Positions 34,075-44,654 of a stretch of DNA of 64,000 bases are shown piece after piece. The notes under the pieces are model-generated. The model ran no database searches, was not told where the DNA came from, and saw only the letters and a program-made list of their open reading frames with translations. The stretch is from assembly GCA_032717465.1 (NCBI GenBank), contig CM064713.1, positions 11,625,916-11,689,915 on the forward strand, in the 5' to 3' direction. The translations under genes were made by a program, and so were the position numbers. Numbering within the stretch: position 1 is the first letter of the stretch; each line of letters starts with the position of its first letter. This stretch comes from Coenobita brevimanus. Lineage: Eukaryota; Arthropoda; Malacostraca; Decapoda; Coenobitidae.

Positions 34075-37000
34075 AGTGAGAAGGAACCAAAGGCAAGGAG
34101 CCCGCAAACAATTCCCTTAAAAAAAAGAACAAAATCAATACAAAAATGAGCCAAATTCAAGATCTGTTCATTTCGAGATGCCTCAACACACACACTGCGT
34201 TTGAAAGGCTGGAGATCACAGGAAATAGGAAATGCAGACAGAGGGACACAGTTCCAGAGCTGACCTGTTGCATAAACGAAGGACTGGGAGTAACGGTCAA
34301 GTCTTGCATTAGAGAGTTGGACAGAAAAGGGATGAGGGTTTGTTGCTAGATGGGTGCTACGCACCCGTCGTTGCGGTGAAGGGATGCAAGCAGACAGTTC
34401 AGAGGAGCAATGACCATGAAAGTAGCGATAGAAAAGAGATAAATAGGCAACAGCGCTGCAAAGAGACAGAGGTTGAAAGGGGCCAGTAAGAAGAGGATAG
34501 TAGAGCTGTGTGTGGGAAGCCTCCCCACAAATGAGGGTTGCACTCTACACAGGAGCTAATAAAACCTGTGTATAAAGTCAACAACTGTGTAGGGTTAAAA
34601 AAGGTACGGAGTCGATTTAGCACACCCAATCTCTTGGAAGCTGATTTTACAAGAGATGTAATATGATCCTTCCAAGATAAATCCTGAGTGAATGAATCCC
34701 CAAGCATGTTCAAGGGTGATGCAGGCTTGAGCTGCATATTATTAAACATTAGTGGGTACTCCTGTGGAAGATTTTGTCAGGTTGATAGGAGAAAAACTGA
34801 GTCTTTGATGCATTAAAAACAACGAGATTATTTTTACCCCAGTCAGAGATACGAGCCAAGTCAGACATCAGGTGTGCCATAGCCTCATCCCTTGTTTCTT
34901 GAAATAATTGCTGGGTTGGACGTTGCAGGAACCAAACGGAAAGGTGAAGGGTGGAATCATCAGCATATGAGTGGATAAGGTTAGATGTACACCTTAAAAG
35001 GTCATTAACGAATAAAAGGAAGAGAGTTGGTGATAGAAAAGAGCCCTGAGGAACACCACTGTTGCTAGATCTAGGAGAGGAACGATGGCCGTCTATAACA
35101 GCGGCTATAGAACGACCAGAAAGGAAGCTGTAGATGAAGGCACAGATAGAAAGATAGTAACCGTATGAAAGCAGTTTTGAAATTAAAGATTTATGCCAGA
35201 CTCGATCGAAAGCCTTTGAGATGTCAAGTGTGATGGCAAAGCTTTCGTCAAAGGCCCAAAAGGAGGATGATCGGGAATCTGAAAGGTAGACGAGAAGATC
35301 GCCAGTGGAGCGTCCCTGATGGAACCCATACTGACGATCAGAAAGAAGGTTGTGATAGGAAAGATGTTTTAAAAATTTTTCTGTTAAGCATAGACTCGAA
35401 AACTTTTGAGACACAGGATGTTAAAGCAATTGGACGATAGAGGGTTGGGAATGGTCACCCTTCTTTGGGACTGGCTGAATGAGAGCAAACTTCCAGCAAG
35501 AAGAAAAGGTACAAGTTGAAAGACAAAGGCAAAAGAGTTTACTTAGGCATGGTGTAAGCACAGAAGCACAATTCTTGAGGACAACAGGAGTGACCCCATC
35601 AGGCCCATATGCCTTGTTAGTATTGAAGCCAGTGATGGCAGAAAATACATCAGTTGAAGAAATTTTAATGTCAGCCATGAGGATGACAGAGGAAGGTAGA
35701 GATGGAGGAACAGCACTGGAATCATCTAAGGTGGAATTGGAGGAGAAAGTCTGAGCGAAGAGGTCTACTTTATCAGTAGAAGAAATTGCTACAGAGCCAT
35801 CAGAATAGAAAAGAAGAGGGAAGGATTATGAGGTAAAGATGTTAGAGAGGTTTTTGGCAAGGTGCCGGAAGGAGCTGGGAGAATTTGAGTTGGAGAGTTG
35901 AGAGCATTTAGTACGGATGAAATTATTTTTAGCAGAGTGAAGAACAGACTTAGCACGATTCCAGGTAGAAACATAAAAAAAATGTGATTCAGGGGTGGGT
36001 TGGCTCTGGTACTTTTATAGACACTTTCCTTGTTGCGGACAGCATTAGAACAAGCGGGATTAAACCAAGGCTCTCTTGCACTAATCAAAGGATATGAGAA
36101 AGGAATGTATGCTTCCATGCCCAAGAGAATAACCTATGTAATGCGCAAGGTACACTCAGACGGCTCCCAGCCACAGAAGCAAAAATCATTCCAGGGAAAA
36201 TCAAAGAAGTACTGCCTGAGGGTCTTCCAATCAGCAGCTCCAAAGTGCCACAACTGACGTTTCTTTGGACGGTCCACATGCCGTACCGGAGCGATAGGAC
36301 AGGTTAAGGTAATAAGGTTGTGATTGGAGGAGACCAATGGAGAGGAAAGATTAACAGCACAAGCAGAAGGATTAGTTATAAGGAAGAGGTCAGGTATGTT
36401 GGAGCTCTTTCCAAGGTGGTCAGGGTTACGGGTTGGGTGCTGTACAAGCTGCTCTAGGTCATTAAGGATAGAAAAGATGTAGGCTTGTTCACCAGGTGGA
36501 TCAGTGAAAGGAGAGGAAGCCAAAGGTGGTGGTGAACATTGAAATCTCCTAGAATGGAGATTTCAAGGAAAGGAGAAATGGATTAAATGTGTTCCATCAT
36601 AGAAGTATATAGTCAAAGAATTTATGATAGTAGAATTAAGGGATAAGTAAACAGCGCAGATATATTTAGTCAGAGAATGACAGGAGAGCTGAAGCCAGAG
36701 GGTAGAGAATTCAGAAGAATCAAGTTCAGGAAAATGAGAGCAAGATAAGTTGTTGTGTACACATACACAACAGCCACCTCTGGCTTTCAAATTAGTATAG
36801 AGAAAGTAGGAGGATACAGGAAAGGGTTTGCTGTCAGTTGCCTCAGACAGCTGAGTCTCGGTAAGGAGAAGGTGAGGTTTAGAGGAGGAGAGGTGATATT
36901 TAACAGAGGGAAAATTAGAGGAAAGGCCTCGAATGTTGCAGAAATGAAGATGAGGTGAGGCAGACAGTGGTTCCAGGCAGCTCTTAGAGTCGTCACTGGG

Positions 37001-37130
37001 ACTGGGGCAGATGGTGGGGGTGTTTATGGTCCCCCTTCCCCCCGGGGACTCCGAGGTATTAATATGCGCCATTTTAAATTTTTAATTTTGCAAAGGAAGT
37101 GTAGTGTGTACTGTGGATGTAGTTTGGTGC
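34072..37130 (-). mobile_element. LINE-C copy 1, Jockey-like, nearly full length
   Basis: On the reverse strand it has a short 5' leader (near 37040-37130), an endonuclease-reverse transcriptase reading and a 3' UTR ending CCTTTGGTTCCTTCTC next to a TA array. Copy 2 at 59066-62110 matches it end to end. No separate ORF1 was found, which is unusual for Jockey elements, although a leader coding segment could be lost. Confidence 0.85.
34150..37072 (-). pseudogene. LINE-C endonuclease/reverse transcriptase, broken
   Basis: N-terminal endonuclease: FCNIRGLSSNF (the Asn motif), LLTETQLS (the Glu motif), GGCCVCVHN and a TLWLQL strand, then VSSNHNLITLT. After a linker with a basic WFNPACSNAVRNK stretch, the reverse transcriptase follows: AYGPDGVTPVVLKNC, FALIQPVPKKGD, YGFHQGRSTGDLL, ITLDISKAFDRVWH (catalytic Asp present), SGVPQGSFLSPTLF and HSYADDSTLHLS (both Asp present). 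The C-terminal part has SWKDHITSLVKSASKRLGVL and SYDLQPFKRSV-like endings. At least five stops or frameshifts separate the pieces, but the palm itself is open over 221 aa. Confidence 0.85.
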
Positions 37131-37230
37131 TGACAATTGGAGAAACATGTATTAGAGAACATGCTGGCCTACTCTCTCTGGTACGGAAACACTGAAGAAG
37201 TTCAACACATATGTGTGTTGGACACACACA

Positions 37231-37369
<139 letters not shown>

Positions 37370-37379
37370 TTGTGTATGT

Positions 37380-37517
37380 CTTATGGTAGATCAGTAAAGA
37401 CTGCTTTTCTAATGAAATTCAAATTCTTAATCTGTTCCCTGCCTCAGCCAGGATTCGAACGTGGGTCCATTAGGACTGCAGGACGCCTTTCTACCGATTC
37501 AACCACCACCTCCCCAG
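37380..37517 (-). mobile_element. SINE-1 copy, 5' head fragment
   Basis: On the reverse strand it has GAGGTGGTGGTTGAATCGG (A box), CTGCAGTCC, and ACGTTCGAATCC (B box), then CAGGGAACAGATTAAGAATT, matching the first 130 bases of the full SINE-1 at 12377. The 3' part is replaced by a GT array. Confidence 0.85.
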
Positions 37518-37522
37518 TAATT

Positions 37523-37760
37523 AGTTGACCATTGGCAGCCACATTGGTGAGCTTGACCTTGACCCAGACTGCCCATTTTCGAAGTCTTCCAAGATTTTGG
37601 CCATATCTTATAACCGTGAGATTTTCATGTTGATGGGTCAAGTTGGTCATGAGATATATTGGTAACAGATACACAGGCAATAGTAACGGATACACACACA
37701 CACACAGATGCAGGCAAAAACATTATTTCTCCACCTTACTAAAGGCGGGCAATAATGACA
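37523..37760 (+). repeat. Dispersed repeat H, copy 2
   Basis: Same order of blocks as 32451-32601 (GTTGACC, GCAGCCA, GGCCATATCTT, CATGAGATATA). This copy runs further, through an ACACACAC stretch to CTAAAGGCGGGCAATAATG, which is also the end of the other copy. Confidence 0.65.
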
Positions 37761-37904
37761 TTCTATACCTTCATTTAAACTGTTGAAACAAATTTACTCC
37801 TCACATTGCTTTGCCGAGATGTTGAATTATGCCTAATCGCTGCCAGGGCACCTTCTGCTGCCTCCGCTCAATGTTGTCACTTCCTGCCTACAGAAATAAG
37901 TCAT

Positions 37905-38000
37905 AACTTGGGAACAGGTGCGCCCGACTGGACTGGAAATTGTTTTTTTCTTCAAGGTAAAGCATTTATTTAGTACCTTGCCCTAACGGCACGATACTGC
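37905..38000 (+). repeat. Dispersed repeat, copy 1 (second at 48495-48560)
   Basis: GAAATTGTTTTTTTCTTCAA, AAAGCATTTATTTAGTACCT and TGCCCTAAC align with GAAAATTGTTTTATTCTCAA and AGAGCATTTAAGCAGAACTT at 48500-48550. It may extend repeat H. Confidence 0.5.
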
Positions 38001-38130
38001 ACTGTCACACTTTTTTTTTTTTTTAAACGTCGCATAATATGTACTAAGTAGCTCGTATTATATATTTCTAGTCATTCAAAACCAGTTCAGCAACACCTTT
38101 TTTTTTATATTCTAATATGAATATATTTAT

Positions 38131-38393
38131 TAGTGCAGCGCCTTTCCGTAGTTTCCAAAGGCGTGTATGCAGTCATTTTGCAAAGTTTTCCGTGATTCAT
38201 TACAAATTACAGGGTGAGTTTAGGAAGCTAAAAATTCCATTGCTAGGTGCACCAGACGATTCTCTTCACGTTGTCAAAGAAATAAAAGTGATGTTTGAAA
38301 CCTGAAAAAAGTGGCCCAATATGGATATTTCCTAGTGCTGCGCATTTGCTTAGTTTCCACAGGCGTGTACACAGTCATTTGCAATTTCAAGAG
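38131..38393 (+). repeat. Direct duplication of about 60 bp
   Basis: Bases 38131-38190 and 38333-38393 share AGTTTCCA-AGGCGTGT and CAGTCATTT blocks, about 200 bp apart. They lie just upstream of LINE-B copy 1. Confidence 0.6.
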
Positions 38394-38410
38394 ATGAGTT
38401 ATGATTCGGG

Positions 38411-40677
38411 ATGATTAAGATGTTAGCATTGTACAATGAGATTTGGGCGTCTCGAACGTTCCCAAACTCATGGCACTTTGCGCACGTCATACCAGTACCC
38501 AAAGAGTCTGGTCGTCCTATGAAACTCACTTCATTTCGTCCTATTGTGTTGACTTCTTGCCTATGTAAGGTCATGGAACGTATGGTTCATAATAGGCTTC
38601 TTTTTGTTTTAGAGTCGAAGCAATTGTTAAATGATCAACAATGTGGCTTCCGTAAATACAGAAGCTCACTAGATCATTTAATGAATTTGGAGCATTGTAT
38701 TGCAGAGGCATCTGCCAATAAAGAATTCATGATAGGGGTGTTCTTGAACATCCATAAACCATATGACATGACATGGCGACACGGTATACTGATGAAGCTC
38801 TATGCTTATGGTTTAAGAGGAAATTCGCCTATTTTTATTTCAAATTTCTTAAGGGACAGGACTTTCTCTGTCAAATTGCCCCATAACTTAACATCGGATA
38901 TATTTATCCAGGAAAACGGGGTGCCTCAGGGATGTGTGCTTAGTCCCACTTTTTTTAGTATTATGATCAATGATATTCTGTCATCAGCTCCCATCCTGAG
39001 GAATCTTAAATACTCGCTATACACTGACGATTGTGTAATATAGCACTCTTCCTATAATGCACAAATTTCGGCTGGGCGGATTCAAGCAGCCCTTGATTCC
39101 GTCCACCAACGGGCCTTGCAGTGGGGATTTAAGTTTTCTGTCCCTAAATGTGCCGCTGTAGTTTTTACAACTCATAACCTACCTAATTTGTGCTTAACTT
39201 TGGATAATCAGGCAGTACCTTTTCAAACTTCTGTAAAGTTTTTGGGAATACATTTTGATTGTCATTTGAACTTCCAAATTCATGTTAATGCATTGCTTGC
39301 TCGTTGTGATAAACCGTTAAATGTCCTCAAGTACCTAGTGGGTACTACATGGGGTGCCAACAGAAAGCCTTTATTAATGGTGTATAAGTCCCTTACTCGA
39401 TCGAAGCTAGACTATGATGCACAGGTGTATGGCTCAGCATCCAATGCCACGCTGAAAGGATTGGATGTGTTGCAGAATAAATGTTTGCGAATGTGTCTTG
39501 GAGCCGTCCGGTGTACCCGTGTAGCTCATATGGAAGTGGAGGCGAATGTGCCTCCCCTCCGTATTCGCTGTGACCACCTGGCATTCTCCTATGAACTTAG
39601 AACATATGGGAAGAGTAATATTGGCAATGTGTCCTGTACTGCCCTGCTTTAATACCAGCATCTTCTGCAGAGGGTGCATCGGCCACTTGCCGTTCGCCTC
39701 CACTTACTAACCCAGGAGCTTGGTGTGGACGTCAGTGACTGTGACAAGTTGGCGACTAAAAATATAGCGCCTTGGGAGCCACCTGGTTTCACTGTTGATG
39801 TGTTGTGGTTCCCAGCACCAAAGACCAATGCGCCGGAGGCGGAGGTCCACCACTTGTTTCGTAACATCATCGTGCGTCACTTAGGGTCCCACCAATTGTA
39901 CACTGACGGCTCCAAGTCGAGTGAATGTGTGAGTGATAGTGCGTGGTCGACTGAATGTGCCCTCAGGTATCGGTTGCCGACTCATACATCTGTGTTAACC
40001 TCCGAACTTTTTGCTATTGACAAAGCCATAGACTATGCTCTTAATTCTAGGCATGACTCATTTTTCATATTTTCGGATTCAAAATCAGCCCTTTAGGCAA
40101 TTTTATCTTGCATTATGGACTCTCACGAGATCCAGGGCCGCATCGTTAATAAGTTGCATTCATGCAACAAGTCCTTCACGCTGAACTGGGTGCCTGGTCA
40201 TTGTCGCAAAGTCGGCTGTAGAGCTCGAGGAGACTTGGGATGTTCCTCGTGATCTACGGTCGAGTCTATCTCTCGGAAAGAAATCAGTAAATCTTCTGTG
40301 GCATGGTCAGTGGACCAAACTAAATATTCCAACTTGTAAGTCACACCTGGGCGACTAGGACACTGCCAACCGTCCCAGTCGCCTTGAAGAAAAAGTATTG
40401 CAAGATTACGGCTCAGTGCCACCGTTTTAACTCATATGAAACCATATATGGAACGACGACTCCCACGCACTGTGACATCTGTGATGCGGTGTTATCTATC
40501 ATTCATATCATCCTGCGCTGTCGGCGATTTATTCGTGAACGTGCTTCACTTATAAATTACTGCAGCACGGCAGACGTCCCCTTCACCCTTTCCACCATCC
40601 TGGGTGATGGGGACATTGTTATGACTGATAAATTGATGGCTTTCTTGAGAGAGACCGGACTGATCAGAGTGATGTGA
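38411..40677 (+). pseudogene. LINE-B reverse transcriptase/RNase H, three stops and a 32-bp deletion
   Basis: One frame runs from the start to about 40200, broken only by TAG near 39041, TAA near 39650 and TAG near 40094. Motifs: FAHVIPVPKESGR, SFRPIVLTSCLCKVMERMV, QCGFRKYRSSLDHL, VFLNIHKPYDMTWR (the catalytic Asp is Asn here but Asp in copy 2), NGVPQGCVLSPT, and YTDDCVI with both Asp. RNase H: LYTDGSKSSE, TSELFAI and IFSDSKSAL supply Asp, Glu, Asp. Next to LNWVPGHC a 32-bp stretch present in copy 2 is missing, which removes the last RNase H Asp and shifts the frame. The end has HCDICD and IILRCRRFIRER, a zinc-like motif. Confidence 0.9.
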
Positions 40678-40739
40678 CTTTTTTACTGTATGGTTATGGT
40701 TTTTATCGACTGTAAGTATGCATATATTGTAATATTATT

Positions 40740-41170
40740 TAGGGTTGACAGTTAGCATATTTGAAATAGTTCTTCCTCCCACTGATCTATTTCTAATATT
40801 GATGTCCCCTACATTAAACCCCGTTCCTTGCCTGACAGTCACCAACTGATGAGTGCAATATAGGAAGGTATTGGGCTCTTGCAGTCGATGGTGGTCTGTT
40901 GGGCGGGGTACTTCAGTTTTTGTACATAATATATAAATACATTATACCATTTTCATTAAGTTGTCCTAATTAGGGGTGACAGCTGACATGTATGAAAATG
41001 TTCCTGACTCGTCTGGTTCCCTTTCATATATTGATGTCCCCTATATTAGGTTGTGCCTCGACTGACAGTCACCAAGTGATGAGTGCAGGTATGTAATGTA
41101 GAAAGGCATTACAAATCTGCAGTCGATGGTGTTCTCTTGGTCGAGGTTTTTTTACCATTAGTGTAGGTCT
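40740..41170 (+). repeat. LINE-B 3' UTR tandem duplication
   Basis: Two diverged units of about 240 bp each contain TTGATGTCCCCTA, TGACAGTCACCAA followed by TGATGAGTGCA, and CTGCAGTCGATGGTG. The same doubled structure is in copy 2 (52650-53090, reverse), so the duplication is older than both insertions. Confidence 0.8.
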
Positions 41171-41335
41171 AGTTATTTGTCTCTTGGGATTTAGTATAGG
41201 TTAGCGATTTGTCTGTTAGGTGATTAGTTTTAGGGTCTTTAGATTAGGTTTCTTTTTATAAGGATTTTTAAAAATATAAAACCAATAAAAAATTAAAAAA
41301 AAATAAAAAAAAATAAAAATTATTATATATATATA

Positions 41336-41567
41336 TTCATTCATTGCAAGACGCCATGTATCCCAAACGGGGTGGCCAAGGGCTTAGAGTTAATTGTTTT
41401 ACAGGGAGGGGCACTAATCCTCCACCAACCCTACTTGACACATAGGGATGCCAACAGCTTCTGGTGTTCCCAGGCGGTCACCCATCCAAGTACTAACCAG
41501 ACCCAACGTTGCTTAACTTCGCTGATCGGACGGGAAGCGGTGTACTCAACGTGGTATGGCCGTTGGC
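41336..41567 (-). mobile_element. 5S rRNA-headed SINE with LINE-A-like tail
   Basis: The reverse strand starts with a complete 5S-like head of 118 nt (41450-41567) that keeps the internal Pol III control region: AAGTTAAGCAACGTTGGG and TTAGTACTTGGATGGGTGAC. A short body (GTTGGTGGAGGATTAGTGCC) follows, then a tail GGCCACCCC-GGGAT-GGCGTCT-GCAAT and (TGAA)n. That tail is shared with LINE-A. No T-run terminator follows the head, as expected for a SINE rather than a 5S gene. The relic at 5497-5648 shares its body and tail. The order fits the SINE3 class known in fish. Confidence 0.85.
41450..41567 (-). rRNA. 5S rRNA-like sequence (SINE head)
   Basis: It begins GCCAACGGCCATACCACG and ends CTGTTGGC, so the terminal stem can form. 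Most of the 5S sequence is recognisable along its length, including box A, intermediate element and box C positions. Differences from animal 5S are scattered, for example in the arm around position 30 and near the 3' end. It is single copy here and joined to a SINE body, so I do not call it a functional rRNA gene. Confidence 0.75.
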
Positions 41568-41570
41568 ATA

Positions 41571-41607
<37 letters not shown>
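41568..41607. repeat. (TA)n microsatellite
   Basis: A short TA array directly abutting the 5S head. A TA/AT stretch also precedes the SINE tail at about 41320-41336, so the SINE lies within a TA array. Confidence 0.9.
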
Positions 41608-41608
<1 letters not shown>

Positions 41609-41642
41609 GTGTGCATGAAAGTGTGTCTGTATATATGCATGG

Positions 41643-41691
<49 letters not shown>

Positions 41692-41808
41692 CATGTTTGT
41701 ATATATATGTATATATGTGTATATGTATATACATACTTATATATCTGGCCTTAATGACCAGGGGCTTTGCCCCAATGGTCGATAGGCCAAAAAAAAAAAA
41801 AAAAAAAA
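41608..41808 (+). repeat. Dispersed repeat F, copy 1, poly-A ended with a GC hairpin
   Basis: GTGCATGAAAGTGTGT, ATATGCATGGA, a (TG)n array (41648-41688), CCTTAATGACCAGGGGC, a hairpin GGGGC-TTT-GCCCC, TGGTCGATAGG and about 21 A. The same blocks occur in reverse at 50963-51190. The poly-A end suggests retroposition. Confidence 0.75.
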
Positions 41809-42396
41809 ATTGGGAAAACTCTCGCTCCAGCTCTCGTGGCGAGCACACCTTTTCCCCCCGAGCTCGTAACGTGGAACGTGTTTCCTGTAGACTTTGCTCT
41901 GTTTTCGCTCACTCCCTTTGCACTCGTATCACACCACCCTGTGACTGTGTTTTCTTTTCTTGTTTTCATTACTGTCAGCCGCTTTCTGGCTACCGTTTAG
42001 AGTACCTGCTGTAATACGACACCGAACCCTGAAGTGGTACCATTAGGGTACTTACATGAAGGGGGGCCTCAGAGGCTTGGTTATAGGAGGCAGTAAGGGT
42101 AGGGATTTCTGTTAGGGCAAGGAGTAGGTAAGTCCCTCATGAGGGGCAGTGTCGGGGTTCTCTTACGACAACCTTTTGAGGGTGGGGAGCTAAGTTCCCC
42201 GGCACTGTAGGGAAGTGCCAGATTGCAGTTTGACTACTTATTTCTTCTCTTATTCCTTTGTTATTACAACTTTAGCTTATATACAGATTTATACCGGCAC
42301 ACTGATCCATATTTCCTTTTCCATGTGTGACTAGGTGTATGTCTGTATGTATGTGTAGAGGAAATGATGAATGATTATCAGAATAAATAAATACTA

Positions 42397-42481
<85 letters not shown>

Positions 42482-42600
42482 TAGATAGATAGATAGATAG
42501 ATATATCTGCATAGATACGTATTTATATATTTTTATTTCATATTTTATTTTTATTTTTATTATTTTATTTTATTTTACTTTATTTATTTATTTATTATTT
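41809..42600 (+). other. Possible LINE-D 5' UTR, with a (TA)n(GATA)n array
   Basis: GC-richer sequence up to about 42240 lacks motifs but matches the base composition of LINE-D downstream. The array at 42399-42502 (TA, then GATA) separates it from the first LINE-D ORF. No function can be assigned. Confidence 0.35.
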
Positions 42601-42637
42601 TTTGGTGTGAGTCTGTTTCCATCCCAGGTGTGCATGA

Positions 42638-44164
42638 GTGACTGAGATGCTGTGGGCTCTTCCTCAAAGGCCCCCAGGGCTTTCTCGCCTCCCGCTCCAT
42701 TCCTCTAGGCCTCCACCCTCTAAACCCAGTGCAGGGGCGGATGTGAACGGGAGCCCTCTACTGGGAGTTCCAGCTCACATTCCTCCGATGATGGGCCAAG
42801 TGCACGCTCCGCTTCCAAGCCCAAAGGGCCTGGTGCCCGCCCCCGATACGCTGCTCCCACTGCCGCCTCCTTAGCTCGTTCAGGCAAGTTTGCCCAGCTT
42901 CATGAGGCCATAGATGACATCACTCCGGCCCCCATTGCCCCTTCCCCTCCCTCTACCACCTCTGCTTCCTCCCGACCTGTGAGCAACTCTGACCACCTAC
43001 CCAAACCTCAGCACTGCCCACCTCCTGCAGCTTCTAAGCCAGCTTCCCCTGCTGTTATCTCTGGTGCAAGAGACAGCGCCAGTGGCACTGAGGAGCCTCC
43101 AGCTTCCCCTCCACCTGCTGAGGGAGCTTCCTCTTCCGCTCCTGATGCCACTACTGCTAACTAGGAAGGAGAGTGGATCCTGGTGTCATGCAAGAGACTG
43201 CGGGCAACCCAGGGAAATGCACCGACACTAGTATCACGCTTGGTTGCTCTCAAGGAGCCCCCTCCTGCGCCACACCCTTCGGTACCAGTTCGGCCGCCGC
43301 CACTGCCTCATTCAACATTCCCAGCATTCTGAGTCCCTCTCCAACCAAGGTTCGCAACCAGGTATGCTGTGGTCGCAGCCCTAGAGCAACACCTGCCCGG
43401 GCTCACCGTCACCAACCGCTATGGCCGTGCAGAGAGCTGTGTGCTGATCCCACAGGACGAGGAAACGTACCTGAAACTGAAGGCAGTGGCACAGGAGGTC
43501 CCCCTTGTAAACCTCATTGAATTGCTGCAGTGCAATCAGCTCACGAAGGCCATGGTCTTGGGAAATCCCCGATGTATGCCGGTGGATATCCTACCAAGCC
43601 ATGACCTGGTGGAGGAAGCCATGAGGTGTCAAAACCAGTGCATGCAGGAGGAAACTCAGCAGGTGTGTGTAACTCTACATTGTCCCCTGATTCCACACCT
43701 GGACCTGGGCAATTGGGGCACGATTTACCTGCGCCCCAACACCACTCCTTTGCTACTGCTGCCAGCACTACAGCCACCACTGGGCCTCCTGCAACCGCCC
43801 CTTTGTGTGCGGCATCTGCAGCTGCAGCCATGACACAGAGTGGTGCCTCAATAAATTCAAGGCCAAGGAGCAGGTAACATCTCGTTGCCTCAATTGCACT
43901 GGTTCACACCATGCCTGGCACCCCAGCTGCCCCGCCAGAACAAAGCAAGTGATGCAAGGCCACGAGCATCACGTTGCGTGGGTACAGGACCAACAAGCCA
44001 CCAGTACATCTCCGGCCCCTCCAGGCACCTTTGTCTGGAGGCAACAACGCCACCCCACAGTTGTGACCTCACCTCCCCTCAACAAGAGTGCGTTCCCTTC
44101 CCTGTCTGTGGCCCTTGTCACAGGTGTCACTGTGGCGGAGGTCCACTGCCCACCACCAGCTTGA
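42638..44164 (+). pseudogene. LINE-D ORF1 (gag-like, CCHC zinc knuckles)
   Basis: ORF1 of such LINEs coats the RNA. A Pro/Ser/Ala-rich N-terminus with several frame breaks leads to a folded block (AALEQHLPGLTVTNRYGRAE, LKAVAQEVPLVNLIELLQCN, DILPSHDLVEEAMR). Three zinc knuckles follow near 43760-43930: C-x2-C-x4-H-x4-C in CYCCQHYSHHWASC, then CGICSCSHDTEWC, then CLNCTGSHHAWHPSC. A basic, Pro-rich tail follows. Stops lie near 43162 and 43330. Confidence 0.8.
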
Positions 44165-44654
44165 CAAGACCCACTGACACCTGCCCACCACAGCCCTCAA
44201 CCAGCTCCCACCAAGCAGGAACCAGTCTTCGGCTTCCAGGAGCCACAGGAACTGGGGAAACAAATTGCCAAGGCCATAACAGAGGGGATAACCTGGTGTT
44301 TAGGCCTCCCTTGCTCCACTCTCCTGATCGCTGCAGCAATCAATGCCGTTATGGACAGGGCCATAGAGAAAAAACAACAGCGCAAATCACCCACACCACC
44401 CCACAGGCAGGCACAGCCCTCCAGCCTCACCAGATCTTGCTCTCACAAGGCAGCTCGCCTGGCATGGAGACCAAGGTCTCGGCACTCCACAGTAAAATCT
44501 CCGGGGACATGCTCCCCCTGTCCTCCCCCACCAGAGGACGCACCGGCACCAGCGGCAGCTGGCACCGAGGTCGAGATCATGCTCCCACCGTCAGGCGACA
44601 ACCCCCTCCCTCCCACGACACACGAGTTGGCGACACAGTCCTCTGCCTCATCCA

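Larger units (their letters stand above)
38405..41290 (+). mobile_element. LINE-B copy 1 (RNase H-bearing, I/R1-like), 5'-truncated
   Basis: It holds reverse transcriptase, RNase H, a zinc-like C-terminus and a 600-bp 3' UTR with an internal duplication, ending in an A-rich tail. A second copy lies at 52556-55385 on the other strand. The order RT, then RNase H, then an H-C-C-type end points to the I/R1/LOA group, judged by pattern only. Confidence 0.85.

Noticed and set aside
41450..41567. Functional 5S rRNA gene
   Set aside because: It is not in a cluster, has no T-run terminator after it and is joined to a body and a LINE-like tail.
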